Source of the DNA: an uncultured Oscillospiraceae bacterium | Lineage (GTDB): Bacteria; Bacillota; Clostridia; Oscillospirales; Acutalibacteraceae | DNA: 41,414 nt | NCBI GenBank assembly: GCA_902478605.1 | Contig: CABSLQ010000025.1 | Coordinates: forward strand, 1-41,414 | Reading direction: 5' to 3' | In this document: one piece after another, positions 1-7,287 of the stretch | Position numbering within the stretch: the stretch's first letter is position 1 | Layout of the letters: each line of letters opens with the position of its first letter | The notes under the pieces: generated by a model | Told to the model about the DNA's origin: nothing | What the model saw: the letters and a program-made list of their open reading frames with translations, nothing else | The model's database searches: none | Position numbers and translations under genes: made by a program

Positions 1-61
1 CTAAGCCTGCTGATACCTGAAATCTATTGACTTGAATCTTATTATACGAGGAGGTTTTATC

Positions 62-1339
62 ATGACCAGATTATCTGTTTCCGTCCGGGAACTGCTGGAC
101 GACGATCTTGTTGAGCAGCTCACCGCCGAAACCATGGACAATCCCCGCGCCCGCGTTGTCCTCCTCTACCGCATCGCGCTGGCTGCCGCCTGCGTCGCCC
201 TGGTGGCCGGCGTGACCGCCGCCGGGATCTGGATGTCCCGCCAGCCGCCTAAAATCGCCGGGCCTTCGGCCGCTTCTTCCGTTTCCTCCGCTCCCGGCAC
301 CGGCTCCACCGCGCCGTCGAACGAGACGGGCGACCTGTATTCGCTGCTGCCTCCGGCGCAAACCGATCTGCCCGCCGACGGCCGCACGCTGCCGGTGTAT
401 ACCCTGCCCTCCCTGACCGATGCGCAGATGGAGGCGCAGCTGCTCGATCTCTGCCGGCAACTGGGGCTGACCCCGGATGGCGAGGTGTTCTGGGAAGACA
501 CCTATGTCAACGGCGAGGGCGGCTTTTTCCGCCAGCCCGTGCTGTACGCACAGCCGAACCCACTGCACATCGGGATGCTGCGGCTGGATCGCTGCGGCCG
601 CCTGTATGTGCAATTCGGCAACATCCTGTCCTCCAGCTACTATGAAGAAACCCTGCCCCTGTCCCCCTCGGACAGCCGCCTGACTGCCTCCCTGCCCCAT
701 GTGAGTGAGTCGCTCGCGCTGGATTATTACCAGCAGCTGTCTTCGCTGTTCGCCGCCCTTTCGCTGCCCACGCCTGCCGTCGAAAGCTACAACATGAGCT
801 ACGCCATTATGGACGATTCCTTGGACGGGCTTTCCTACAAGCTCTTCTCGGAGCCGTATGTGACGCTGTATCCCAAATCCACCGGCCTGGAAGCCGTGGC
901 CAATAGGGGCGCCTACGGCGTGCAGCTCGATATCAATCTGGCCGACGGGCAACTCAACAGCCTGACCGTCGCCCCCCGGCCCGCGGAGGAACCCGCGCCC
1001 GTGCCGGTCATCCGCGAAGAGGAGGCCGTCGCCCTGTGGGAGCAGGGGACCTATCTGTTCACCGGCTTTTACGAGGAACCGGCGTATCGCGATGCCTCCC
1101 AGGTGCAGCGCATCCGCCTGACCTATTGGGAGCAGCCGGAGCAGCGGCAGCTCATCCCCGTTTATATTCTGTATGTGAAGGATACGCGGGACGTTGCCAG
1201 CCAGACGCCGGAGGAATACCGCGAACCCTTGCGCTACTGCGTGCCCGCCGTCTCGCAGCAAGACGCCGACTGGAGCGATATCAAGCTGTACGGCAACGAC
1301 TCGGTCATCCGCGGTACCTGGGACACCGCCCAACGCTGA
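62..1339 (+). CDS. Membrane-anchored protein of unknown function
   Basis: The product is 425 residues. A short cytoplasmic N-terminus (about residues 1-35, with the acidic patch LLDDDLVEQL) is followed by one membrane segment (about 36-58), a Ser/Pro/Ala-rich linker (about 60-105) and a large extracellular C-terminal part. The layout (small inside domain, one helix, large outside domain) resembles anti-sigma factors or other bitopic signalling proteins, but I recognise no family motif. I chose the ATG at 62 because GAGGAGG lies just upstream; an in-frame ATG at 32 has no such site. The gene preceding it, possibly a sigma factor, is outside the window. It ends at a strong hairpin terminator. 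Confidence 0.8.
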   Translation: MTRLSVSVRELLDDDLVEQLTAETMDNPRARVVLLYRIALAAACVALVAGVTAAGIWMSRQPPKIAGPSAASSVSSAPGTGSTAPSNETGDLYSLLPPAQTDLPADGRTLPVYTLPSLTDAQMEAQLLDLCRQLGLTPDGEVFWEDTYVNGEGGFFRQPVLYAQPNPLHIGMLRLDRCGRLYVQFGNILSSSYYEETLPLSPSDSRLTASLPHVSESLALDYYQQLSSLFAALSLPTPAVESYNMSYAIMDDSLDGLSYKLFSEPYVTLYPKSTGLEAVANRGAYGVQLDINLADGQLNSLTVAPRPAEEPAPVPVIREEEAVALWEQGTYLFTGFYEEPAYRDASQVQRIRLTYWEQPEQRQLIPVYILYVKDTRDVASQTPEEYREPLRYCVPAVSQQDADWSDIKLYGNDSVIRGTWDTAQR

Positions 1340-1350
1340 CCTCTGCGCAT

Positions 1351-1383
1351 AAAAAAAGAAGCCCTTGTGGGCTTCTTTTTTTA
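1351..1383. terminator. Bidirectional intrinsic terminator
   Basis: A perfect inverted repeat (AAAAAAGAAGCCC, loop TTGT, GGGCTTCTTTTTT) lies between two convergent genes. It gives a U-run on both strands, so it can end the membrane protein gene on the plus strand and the 69-residue gene on the minus strand. Confidence 0.9.
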
Positions 1384-1396
1384 TGCCGCTTTACCG

Positions 1397-1606
1397 TTAC
1401 GCTTCCTGCAGCCCCTTCAGTATCCGCTCCCGCTTTTCCTCCGGAATCGTATCGGCATAGGCCAACACCGCCTGCAGCGTCATATTCTGGGCGAACAGAA
1501 GCAGCGGACTGTTGGCGATTTCGGGCAGTTCCCGCCGTATCACGGCCTTGGCGGCCGGATTGGCCAGAATTTCCCGCACCGTTATCTGATACTGGCGCAA
1601 ATCCAT
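1397..1606 (-). CDS. Small protein of unknown function (69 aa)
   Basis: A 69-residue, probably soluble and helical protein beginning MDLRQYQITVREILANPAAK and ending in a charged helix (EEKRERILKGLQEA). I do not recognise a family. The ATG at 1606 is preferred because GGGAGG lies 8 nt upstream; the longer reading from a GTG at 1615 would overlap that site. It is convergent with the upstream membrane protein gene, sharing its terminator, and divergent from the amidase, with a perfect inverted repeat in the shared intergenic region. Confidence 0.65.
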   Translation of the reverse strand: MDLRQYQITVREILANPAAKAVIRRELPEIANSPLLLFAQNMTLQAVLAYADTIPEEKRERILKGLQEA

Positions 1607-1633
1607 TCGATTCACCTCCCGCTTATCTTATCG

Positions 1634-1675
1634 GCAGTATATGCGCACCCCCTTCTCCTTGTGCGCATATACTGC
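1634..1675. repeat. Perfect 15-bp inverted repeat in a divergent intergenic region
   Basis: The arms GCAGTATATGCGCAC (1634-1648) and GTGCGCATATACTGC (1661-1675) are perfect complements with a 12-nt spacer. There is no T-run, and it sits upstream of both divergent genes rather than behind a gene, so it is more likely an operator or a structured 5' leader than a terminator. No regulator that would bind it is identified. Confidence 0.7.
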
Positions 1676-1722
1676 AGTAGCGAGAAACCAGCCATCCTAT
1701 TCCAAAGACAGGGGGCCATGTC

Positions 1723-2289
1723 ATGGCGATCAAAATTTTCATCGATCAGGGGCATAATCCGGAAAACCCCAATGCCGGCGCAGAAGCCAACGGCGTGCGC
1801 GAGCAGGATGTGACCTATGAGGTCGGGGTGCGTCTGGCGGATTTGCTGCGGGCCAACCCCAATTTCGAAGTGCGCCTGTCCCGCAACAGCCCGGACGAAC
1901 AGCTTGGCACCAGCAACGCCACCAGCCTGGCGGCCCGCGTCAATGCGGCCAACAGCTGGGGGGCCGATTATTTCATCAGCCTGCACTGCAACGCGAGCAC
2001 CAACACCGAAGCGAGCGGCAGTGAAGTATATGTCTACAGCGAAACAAGCCCGGCCTTTCCTCTGGGAGAAGCCATTCTGGTCGGTTTACAGAACGCCACG
2101 GGGCTGCGCAACCGCGGCATGCGGATCAACCCGAGCCTCTATGTGCTGCGGCGCACCCAGATGCCTGCCCTGCTTGTGGAAATGGGATACTTAACCAACG
2201 TGAACGACGCCCAACTGCTTTCCACCGATCCGCAGGCCTTCGCTCGCGGCATTTATAACGGCATGCTCTCCTATTTTCAGCTGGACTGA
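1723..2289 (+). CDS. N-acetylmuramoyl-L-alanine amidase (Amidase_3), leaderless
   Basis: This zinc hydrolase cleaves the amide bond between N-acetylmuramic acid and L-alanine in peptidoglycan. The 188-residue protein is a bare Amidase_3 domain. Expected metal ligands are visible as H11 (DQGHN), E27 (REQD) and H88 (FISLHCNA), and the catalytic glutamate as E153 (VEMGYLTN). There is no signal peptide, membrane segment or wall-binding repeat. Family members without a leader include mother-cell-lysing CwlC-type enzymes and phage endolysins; no phage genes surround it, so a sporulation or lysis role is inference. A G-rich ribosome binding site (CAGGGGG) precedes ATG 1723. Confidence 0.9.
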   Translation: MAIKIFIDQGHNPENPNAGAEANGVREQDVTYEVGVRLADLLRANPNFEVRLSRNSPDEQLGTSNATSLAARVNAANSWGADYFISLHCNASTNTEASGSEVYVYSETSPAFPLGEAILVGLQNATGLRNRGMRINPSLYVLRRTQMPALLVEMGYLTNVNDAQLLSTDPQAFARGIYNGMLSYFQLD

Positions 2290-2351
2290 GCCGGCGAAGG
2301 TATACTTTGAACGCATACGCATACACTACCGGCGAAAGGAGCGTATGCACC

Positions 2352-2738
2352 ATGAAGGATTCCCATCGTTTTTATCAATGCCAAAAGGACGGCACGCTCG
2401 TCGGCCTTATCCACAGCGGCGGCGGAACGCTGAGCTGCTGCGGCGAAGAGATGACCGAACTGGCCGCCAACACCACGGATGCGGCGCAGGAAAAGCACGT
2501 GCCGCTCGCGCATGTGGACGGGGACAGGGTAACCGTCGATGTGGGCAGCGTGCCCCACCCCATGTCGGAGGAGCATAGCATCCACTGGGTATACCTGCTC
2601 ACCCAAAAGGGCGGTCAGCGCAAGAACCTGCCCTTCGACGGCAAGCCGACCGTCTCCTTCCGGCTGACGGAGGACGATCAGCCGGTCGCCGTCTATGCCT
2701 ACTGCAACCTGCACGGGCTTTGGAAAGCCGAACTGTAA
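2352..2738 (+). CDS. dfx: Desulfoferrodoxin-type superoxide reductase with incomplete centre I
   Basis: Superoxide reductase reduces superoxide to hydrogen peroxide in the cytoplasm of anaerobes. The protein is 128 residues. The catalytic centre II is complete: E47-K48-H49 (EKHVP), H69, H75, C118 and H121 (YCNLHG). The N-terminal desulforedoxin-like domain is recognisable, but the usual CxxC is C10-Q-K-D, so only C10, C29 and C30 remain of the four iron-binding cysteines. Centre I is therefore probably not assembled, as in class III enzymes. The start at 2352 is set by GAAAGGAG about 10 nt upstream; an in-frame ATG at 2307 lacks a site. Its 3' side is hairpin element A. Confidence 0.93.
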   Translation: MKDSHRFYQCQKDGTLVGLIHSGGGTLSCCGEEMTELAANTTDAAQEKHVPLAHVDGDRVTVDVGSVPHPMSEEHSIHWVYLLTQKGGQRKNLPFDGKPTVSFRLTEDDQPVAVYAYCNLHGLWKAEL

Positions 2739-2748
2739 ACGGCGGCAA

Positions 2749-2780
2749 AGGGGCCGCGGCAAGAAATTGCCGCGGCCCCT
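2749..2780. repeat. 32-nt hairpin, left copy (identical to 3124-3155)
   Basis: AGGGGCCGCGGC, loop AAGAAATT, GCCGCGGCCCCT: a perfect 12-bp stem lying 10 nt after the dfx stop codon. It has no long U-run but is stable enough to act as an mRNA 3' end. The identical sequence recurs at the far side of element A. Confidence 0.9.
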
Positions 2781-3125
2781 CAGCCTGTCGAAAAAGTCCA
2801 TTTGCAATAAATAATACACAAAAAGTTTTCGCCCGCCTTTTTCAAAAGGCGGTGGGGTCGAGGGGCAAAGCCCCTGTCGTCCTCCGCAGAGGACGAAATT
2901 TTTCCCTGCAAAGAGCGCAGGAGGGAGCAGGAAGCTGCGCTTCCTGCGGGAGTTTGCCGCAAAGCGGCAAACGTCCCCAGGCGGAACGTTCGTCGCCCAG
3001 CGACGAACTTCCTGAGGACGGCTAAGCCGTCCTCATACCCTCGCCGGGGGTTCCCCGATGCGACGCATAAGAATTCTGCTTTTGTGCATATTGCTATTCG
3101 CTAAAAAGTTTTTTGACACCCTGAG
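2779..3125. repeat. Hairpin-array element A with inverted end motif
   Basis: The ends are CTCAGCCTGTCGAAAAAG on the left and, read inward from the right, CTCAGGGTGTCAAAAAAC: imperfect terminal inverted repeats. Between them lie consecutive short hairpins: CGCCTTTTTCAAAAGGCG, GGGGCAAAGCCCC, GTCCTCCGCAGAGGAC, AGGAAGCTGCGCTTCCT, GTTTGCCGC/GCGGCAAAC, GTTCGTCGC/GCGACGAAC and GAGGACGGC/GCCGTCCTC. There is no ORF. The same end motif bounds element B (26931-27128), which also lies between convergent genes. It may be a MITE-like or REP-like repeat; it is not an insertion sequence. Confidence 0.75.
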
Positions 3126-3155
3126 GGGCCGCGGCAAGAAATTGCCGCGGCCCCT
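3124..3155. repeat. 32-nt hairpin, right copy (identical to 2749-2780)
   Basis: This is the same 12-bp stem and 8-nt loop as the left copy, in direct orientation 375 bp away. On the minus strand it follows the aldolase stop codon by about 20 nt, so it can serve as the 3' end of that operon. Confidence 0.9.
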
Positions 3156-3175
3156 TTGACTGCACCTGTTCGGAT

Positions 3176-4087
3176 TTACGCGCCGAGCCGTCCGATAATC
3201 CGCCGGACCGCCGCCTGTACGACATATTCCTTATACGCCTGGCCATGTCCGGGGCTGCCGAATACGCGCATTTTCTTGAGCGTTGCCTGCTTGACCGATT
3301 CGGTGATGTCGGGCATCAGATCGGTCATGCCCGCTCCGTCGAAGAAGGTATCATGCGCCGTTTTCGCCGAAGCCAGATTAATATCGGTAAAAATGTTCAC
3401 CTTGGTGATGCCGCCTGCCACCGCGCGGCGGAAATCGTCATCCGACAAACCGGATCCGCCGTGCAGTACGAGCGGCGTGCTCACCAGCGACGCAATCTGC
3501 GCAAGCCGTTCGAAATCCAGCTTGGGCTTGCTCTTATACGCGCCGTGCGCCGTGCCGATTGCCACCGCCAGCGCATCCACGCCCGTTGCATTGGCGAACC
3601 GCAGGGCCTCCTCCGGCTCGGTGTAGATGCTGTGATCGCCCGCGCCGTCTCCCTCGGCGCTGCCGTCGTTGGCCCCGACATGGCCAAGCTCCGCCTCGAC
3701 CGATACGCCGCGCGCATGCGCAATGCGCACCATAGAGGCCACCTCGCGGCAGTTGGCGTCAAAACTGCTCGTCGAGCAGTCGTACATGATGGAGGTAAAG
3801 CCCAGCGCCATCGCCTTATGTATCTTTTCCGGCGTCAGGCCATGATCAAAATGCAGCACCACCGGCACGCGGGCCTTTTTGGCCAGCGGCACCAGCATCG
3901 GCGCCAGCTCTTCCAGGGACGAGAAGGGCAGCAGCACTTCCGCCGTGCCGATGATGACAGGCGAATCGGCCTCCTCCGCAGCGGCGATGACGCCCTTGGC
4001 CATCTCCAAATTAACCGTATTGAACAGCCCCACCGCATAATGCTTCTTTTTTGCATCTTGCAGAACTTCATTGAGCGTTACCAGCAT
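3176..4087 (-). CDS. Class II fructose-bisphosphate aldolase family protein
   Basis: A zinc-dependent aldolase that splits a ketose (bis)phosphate into dihydroxyacetone phosphate and an aldehyde. The 303 residues cover the whole family fold. Visible sites: catalytic D81 and zinc ligand H82 (HFDHG), zinc ligands H181 (GTAHG) and H209 (LHGGSG), and the family signature YDCSTSSFDANC at 102-113. The start at 4087 gives the typical MLVTLNEVL N-terminus with AAGGGG 9 nt upstream. It is the last gene of an operon with a sugar isomerase and a PfkB kinase, so the substrate is probably a ketose phosphate made by that kinase (ketose-1-phosphate, tagatose- or deoxy-ketogluconate-type), not necessarily glycolytic fructose-1,6-bisphosphate. 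Confidence 0.9.
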   Translation of the reverse strand: MLVTLNEVLQDAKKKHYAVGLFNTVNLEMAKGVIAAAEEADSPVIIGTAEVLLPFSSLEELAPMLVPLAKKARVPVVLHFDHGLTPEKIHKAMALGFTSIMYDCSTSSFDANCREVASMVRIAHARGVSVEAELGHVGANDGSAEGDGAGDHSIYTEPEEALRFANATGVDALAVAIGTAHGAYKSKPKLDFERLAQIASLVSTPLVLHGGSGLSDDDFRRAVAGGITKVNIFTDINLASAKTAHDTFFDGAGMTDLMPDITESVKQATLKKMRVFGSPGHGQAYKEYVVQAAVRRIIGRLGA

Positions 4088-4103
4088 GCCATCCGTCCCC
4101 TTT

Positions 4104-4627
4104 TTAATCGTCAATTTTTGGAATGCGCCTTATGTGGGCACCGGCGAACACATCGCATTCGTCCCGGCTCGTCGAACTGAACGCGGATACTACAGCGCCC
4201 TGTTCGCCGGCCTGAAACCAGTACCGTACACCCGGCAGGATGGTGTATGGTTCCCCGGGCCGCAGCACAATCTCGGGCCACACCGTATAGACTCCTTCGG
4301 GCGGGCGGGCCGCCGGCCCGCCATCCACATACAGATATACCTCGCCGTATCGGCATCGGAAGGTTTCCTGCTTGCCGGGGGGCTGCCGTCCACCGGCACG
4401 TGGGCGTGCTCCGGACAGGTCTGCCGCGGAAAAAGCGCCATTTCCTTGGCGCAATAGCACTCCGTATTGATATAGGTCACTATTTCCAACCCGGTGTTTT
4501 CCAAATCGCGCAGGCCGAAATCCGCCACCGCAATACCGTCCGACTCTTCCGGCGTCAGCGCAATGCCCGCTTTTTCATACAAGGCACGGGCACGCACCTG
4601 CGCGGCACACACCTCATCCTTGGCCAA
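4104..4627 (-). pseudogene. D-lyxose ketol-isomerase family, frameshifted
   Basis: The cupin-fold isomerase of this family interconverts D-lyxose and D-xylulose (and D-mannose/D-fructose). The N-terminal half reads in one frame from a TTG start at 4627 (AGAGGA about 10 nt upstream) to CPEHAHVPVDG. The C-terminal half, from GKQETFRCRYGEVYLYVDG to SSTSRDECDVF and IRRIPKIDD, is in another frame ending at 4104. The frames meet at the G6 run 4377-4382; one more G would give a single family-length reading frame of about 174 residues. It may be a sequencing error, a phase-variable tract or a real mutation. It lies 18 nt after the kinase gene and 16 nt before the aldolase gene. Confidence 0.85.
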
Positions 4628-4645
4628 AGCCTATCTTTCCTCTTA

Positions 4646-5608
4646 TCATGAAATCCGTATAAGCGGCGGGCTTTCCTTATGTTCGTCCATAAATTGCAAA
4701 ACGGCGGCGGCCGACGGGACGCCCGCCGAAGCGCCGACCGCCATTACGCAATGCGCTCCCACTGCATTGGCGAACGCACCGCTGCGACGGAAATCCCATC
4801 CTTGCGCAAGTCCCGCAAGGAAGCCGGCACAGAAGGCGTCGCCCGCACCGGTGGTGTCCACCGCCTGCATTTGGTAGGCCGGCAGCCGAAACGGCTCTTC
4901 GCCCTCCGGGCAGAAAAGCGCTCCTTCCCGCCCCAGCTTGATAATCACGCTGCGCGGCCCCATAGCCAGCAGTTTTTCTGCCATACGGCGCGGCTCCTCT
5001 TCTCCGGTGAGCGCGGCCGCCTCCTCACGGGAGGGCATAAACAAATCGAGCCAGGGCAGTGCCGCCTCAATTTTGGGCAGCCATTTGTCCTCAAAATCCC
5101 ACGCCGTGTCCATGACGGTAAAAATCCCCTTTGCACGTGCATCGCGCAGCAGCGCCGCACAGGGGGCACCGTCAAAAGACGTGAGCAGCATCGCCCCCGC
5201 CACAAACAGGATGTCCGTCCCCTCAAGCAGTTCCGGCGTGACATCCGTCCGCCGATAGGCGGCGGCAGAGCCGGGACAGTACAAAAAGCTGCGCTCGCCC
5301 GAAGTATTTACGCATACGATGGAGACGGTGGTGGATGTCTCGGCGTCTTCTACCACCCCACGGACGTCCACCCCGGCCGACGCCGCTGTCTCCTTCACAA
5401 AGGCACCGAAGCCGTCGCGGCCCACTCTGCAGGAGAGGCGCACCGGCACGCCCAAGTGGGCCAAATCGATGGCCGCGTTGGCTGCACAACCGCCCACATG
5501 GGTGGTCACCGATTCCACCGCGCGCAACGTACCCGGCGCGGGGATGCTGTCCGCCGGCGTAACAATCACGTCAACCGTCACGCTCCCGGCACATAGAATC
5601 CGCTTCAT
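4646..5608 (-). CDS. PfkB-family carbohydrate kinase
   Basis: An ATP-dependent sugar kinase of the ribokinase/PfkB family, 320 residues. Visible: the N-terminal substrate region (GSVTVDVIVTP), the glycine pair VGGCAANAA (PfkB signature 1 region) and the C-terminal signature VDTTGAGDAFCAGFLAG with the catalytic aspartate in GAGD. The start at 5608 has GAGGGAG 9 nt upstream; an upstream in-frame ATG at 5650 overlaps the promoter. It is the first gene of an operon with an isomerase and an aldolase, which fits phosphorylation of a ketose before aldol cleavage. The exact sugar is not determinable. A ROK regulator is encoded divergently 106 bp away. Confidence 0.9.
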   Translation of the reverse strand: MKRILCAGSVTVDVIVTPADSIPAPGTLRAVESVTTHVGGCAANAAIDLAHLGVPVRLSCRVGRDGFGAFVKETAASAGVDVRGVVEDAETSTTVSIVCVNTSGERSFLYCPGSAAAYRRTDVTPELLEGTDILFVAGAMLLTSFDGAPCAALLRDARAKGIFTVMDTAWDFEDKWLPKIEAALPWLDLFMPSREEAAALTGEEEPRRMAEKLLAMGPRSVIIKLGREGALFCPEGEEPFRLPAYQMQAVDTTGAGDAFCAGFLAGLAQGWDFRRSGAFANAVGAHCVMAVGASAGVPSAAAVLQFMDEHKESPPLIRIS

Positions 5609-5632
5609 ATGCCACGGCTCCCTCTGTAAATA

Positions 5633-5647
5633 GTAAATTGACTTTAC
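5633..5647. promoter_or_regulatory. Inverted repeat, candidate ROK operator
   Basis: GTAAA-TTGAC-TTTAC is a 5+5 inverted repeat that overlaps the -35 box of the ROK gene promoter and lies 25 nt upstream of the kinase start codon. This is a logical place for an operator controlling both divergent units. Confidence 0.45.
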
Positions 5648-5667
5648 CAATATGTATATTATATAAT
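5638..5667 (+). promoter_or_regulatory. Promoter of the ROK regulator gene
   Basis: TTGACT (5638-5643), an 18-nt spacer and TATAAT (5662-5667), followed at a suitable distance by the gene's ribosome binding site. Confidence 0.65.
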
Positions 5668-5714
5668 ACTATATCATGGGCTGTCAAGAGGCAGCCGGAA
5701 GGAGGCGGTTGTCC

Positions 5715-6905
5715 GTGGCAGAAAGAAAGGGCATCAACCACACCGATCTGAAAAACCGCAATCGCGGACTCGTGCTGCAGCAGATCGCCTGTCAGGAGAC
5801 ACCTACCCGGACACAAATTGCACGGGATATTGGCCTGACCAAAATGGCGGTGACCAATATTGTGACCGAATGGATGCGCGCAGGCTGGGTGGAAGAGACA
5901 CAGAGCGCGCCTTCGCTGAGCGCCGGGCGCAATCCGGTTGTGCTCGCCGTGGCGCCGGGGGCGCCGCTCGCCATTGGTCTATACCTGTCCCGTACATGCG
6001 CGGCTATGCTGGTGGCAGACCTGCGTCTGCACGTGCTTTGGTTGAAACGCCGTGTCCTGCAGGAAGAGACCAGGGATTCCCTGACCGATAAGCTGGTGGA
6101 GCTGCTGCGTGAGGCGATGGCTTGGCGGGAGTCCAACCGGCCGGAAGCGACCGTCTGCGGCCTTGGTATTTCGGCCATTGGGACGTTGGACGTGTCCGGT
6201 GGACAGCTTCTCTCCCCTACGGATTTCTTTGGTATACAGGACTATCCCATCGCCTCCCGGCTGCAGGAAGCCTGTAACCTGCCGGTATGGCTGCACAATG
6301 ATATGAAAGCCGCCGCCCTGGCCGAAAAACTGTATGGCGCCGGCCGTCCGCTTCAGAACTTTTTGTACGTAGGCATTACGGCCGGTGTTGGCGCGGGGAT
6401 TGTGTCGGACGGCCGTCTATATCAGGAAGCCAGCGGTCTGGTGGGGGAAATCGGTCATATGTCCATCGATTATCGGGGGCCCATCTGCCGCTGTGGAGCC
6501 CGCGGGTGTCTGGAAACGTATATTTCCATCCCGGTGCTCCTGGAACGGCTGCGGGCGGCGACAGGAAGAGACTGGGCCCCGACCGCCCTGGCGGATGCCG
6601 TCCGGCATCCTGCGGCATGGGCTGTGCTGCAGGATGCGGCAGACATACTTGCCGTCGCGCTGACAAATGCTGTCAACCTGTTTAATCCTGCCTGTATCTT
6701 TCTTGGCCATGAAGGAGCCTTCCTGCCGGATGACTGGCTGCAGAGAATAGAAGATACCATGAATCACCACATTTTGGCGTCGGCATACCGCCATGTGCCG
6801 GTACGCCGTTCGTACTTTGGAAGCACCGCCCCCCTGCTCGGCAGCGCATGCGTCGTCTGGCAGGAGCTTTTTGCCGGGAGGCTGATCCCGGCGTGGCCCG
6901 ATTAA
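5715..6905 (+). CDS. ROK-family transcriptional regulator
   Basis: A 396-residue repressor of NagC/XylR type. An N-terminal winged helix-turn-helix (about residues 8-62; TRTQIARDIGLTKMAVTNIV) is followed by a sugar-kinase-like ROK domain. The zinc-binding signature is clear (GEIGHMSIDYRGPICRCG then ARGCLE, about residues 243-266), as is the ATP/sugar-binding GITAGVGAGIV. The GTG start at 5715 is preferred because GGAAGGAGG lies 9 nt upstream; the earlier in-frame ATG at 5676 sits next to the -10 box. It is divergent from the kinase-isomerase-aldolase operon and probably represses it, with a sugar or sugar phosphate as inducer. Confidence 0.92.
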   Translation: MAERKGINHTDLKNRNRGLVLQQIACQETPTRTQIARDIGLTKMAVTNIVTEWMRAGWVEETQSAPSLSAGRNPVVLAVAPGAPLAIGLYLSRTCAAMLVADLRLHVLWLKRRVLQEETRDSLTDKLVELLREAMAWRESNRPEATVCGLGISAIGTLDVSGGQLLSPTDFFGIQDYPIASRLQEACNLPVWLHNDMKAAALAEKLYGAGRPLQNFLYVGITAGVGAGIVSDGRLYQEASGLVGEIGHMSIDYRGPICRCGARGCLETYISIPVLLERLRAATGRDWAPTALADAVRHPAAWAVLQDAADILAVALTNAVNLFNPACIFLGHEGAFLPDDWLQRIEDTMNHHILASAYRHVPVRRSYFGSTAPLLGSACVVWQELFAGRLIPAWPD

Positions 6906-7231
6906 TACCGCCATCCCGCTGTCGCGTGGTTCGTGTATCGGTTATCCGTTTGGAGGTTCGCAGTGACGAAATGGTAAAACCTCCGCCACTAACAGCCCCG
7001 GCAGACATTTACCCGCACCGAATCGTCAGGCGAGCTTTGCCGGGAGATAACCGGCTGTTTATCGCGTATGGAGAGCCCCGCCCATGACGCCCTTACCACG
7101 GTGCTATCCCGCGGCGAACCGCTCGCCATACACCATTATCCAGCCAATACGCTCTGCCGATCTTATGTCTCAGAGCCCGCTTGGTGCCATCAAAAAAGCC
7201 TGTCTCTTTAGCAGAAAGTCTTCTTGAAAAG
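6906..7231. other. Intergenic region with no recognised feature
   Basis: About 325 bases between the ROK gene and the terminator shared with ftsZ. Reading frames here are short, lack good ribosome binding sites and show no family motif. No tRNA or repeat was seen. Confidence 0.6.
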
Positions 7232-7278
7232 AAAACCGCCGTTACAAATAACAAGCGTTATTTGTAACGGCGGTTTTT
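7232..7278. terminator. Bidirectional intrinsic terminator
   Basis: A long perfect stem (AAAACCGCCGTTACAAATAAC paired with its complement, loop AAGC) ends in T5 on the plus strand and gives a U-run on the minus strand. It ends ftsZ and can also end transcription from the ROK gene. Confidence 0.92.
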
Positions 7279-7287
7279 AATTGTTGG

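Larger units (their letters stand above)
2739..3175. other. Intergenic region between convergent genes, filled by hairpin element A
   Basis: These 437 bases between dfx and the aldolase gene hold no credible coding region. They are almost wholly occupied by short inverted repeats: the two terminal 32-nt hairpins and the internal array described separately. Confidence 0.85.

Noticed and set aside
71..1333. A long minus-strand reading frame (420 codons) opposite the first gene
   Set aside because: It is a GC-rich shadow of the plus-strand membrane protein gene. The plus frame has a good ribosome binding site, a membrane helix and a terminator; the minus frame shows only low-complexity Gly/Arg/His-rich sequence.
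2749..3155. Element A as an insertion sequence
   Set aside because: It is under 400 bp, has no transposase frame, and its 32-nt flanking repeats are themselves hairpins rather than a random target duplication. A non-autonomous repeat is still possible.
6848..7087. A possible small gene after the ROK regulator
   Set aside because: It overlaps the ROK gene in another frame, has no good ribosome binding site and resembles nothing.
7001..7230. A possible structured RNA or tRNA in the ROK-ftsZ gap
   Set aside because: I could find no cloverleaf, conserved riboswitch core or strong pairing other than the terminator at 7232-7278.
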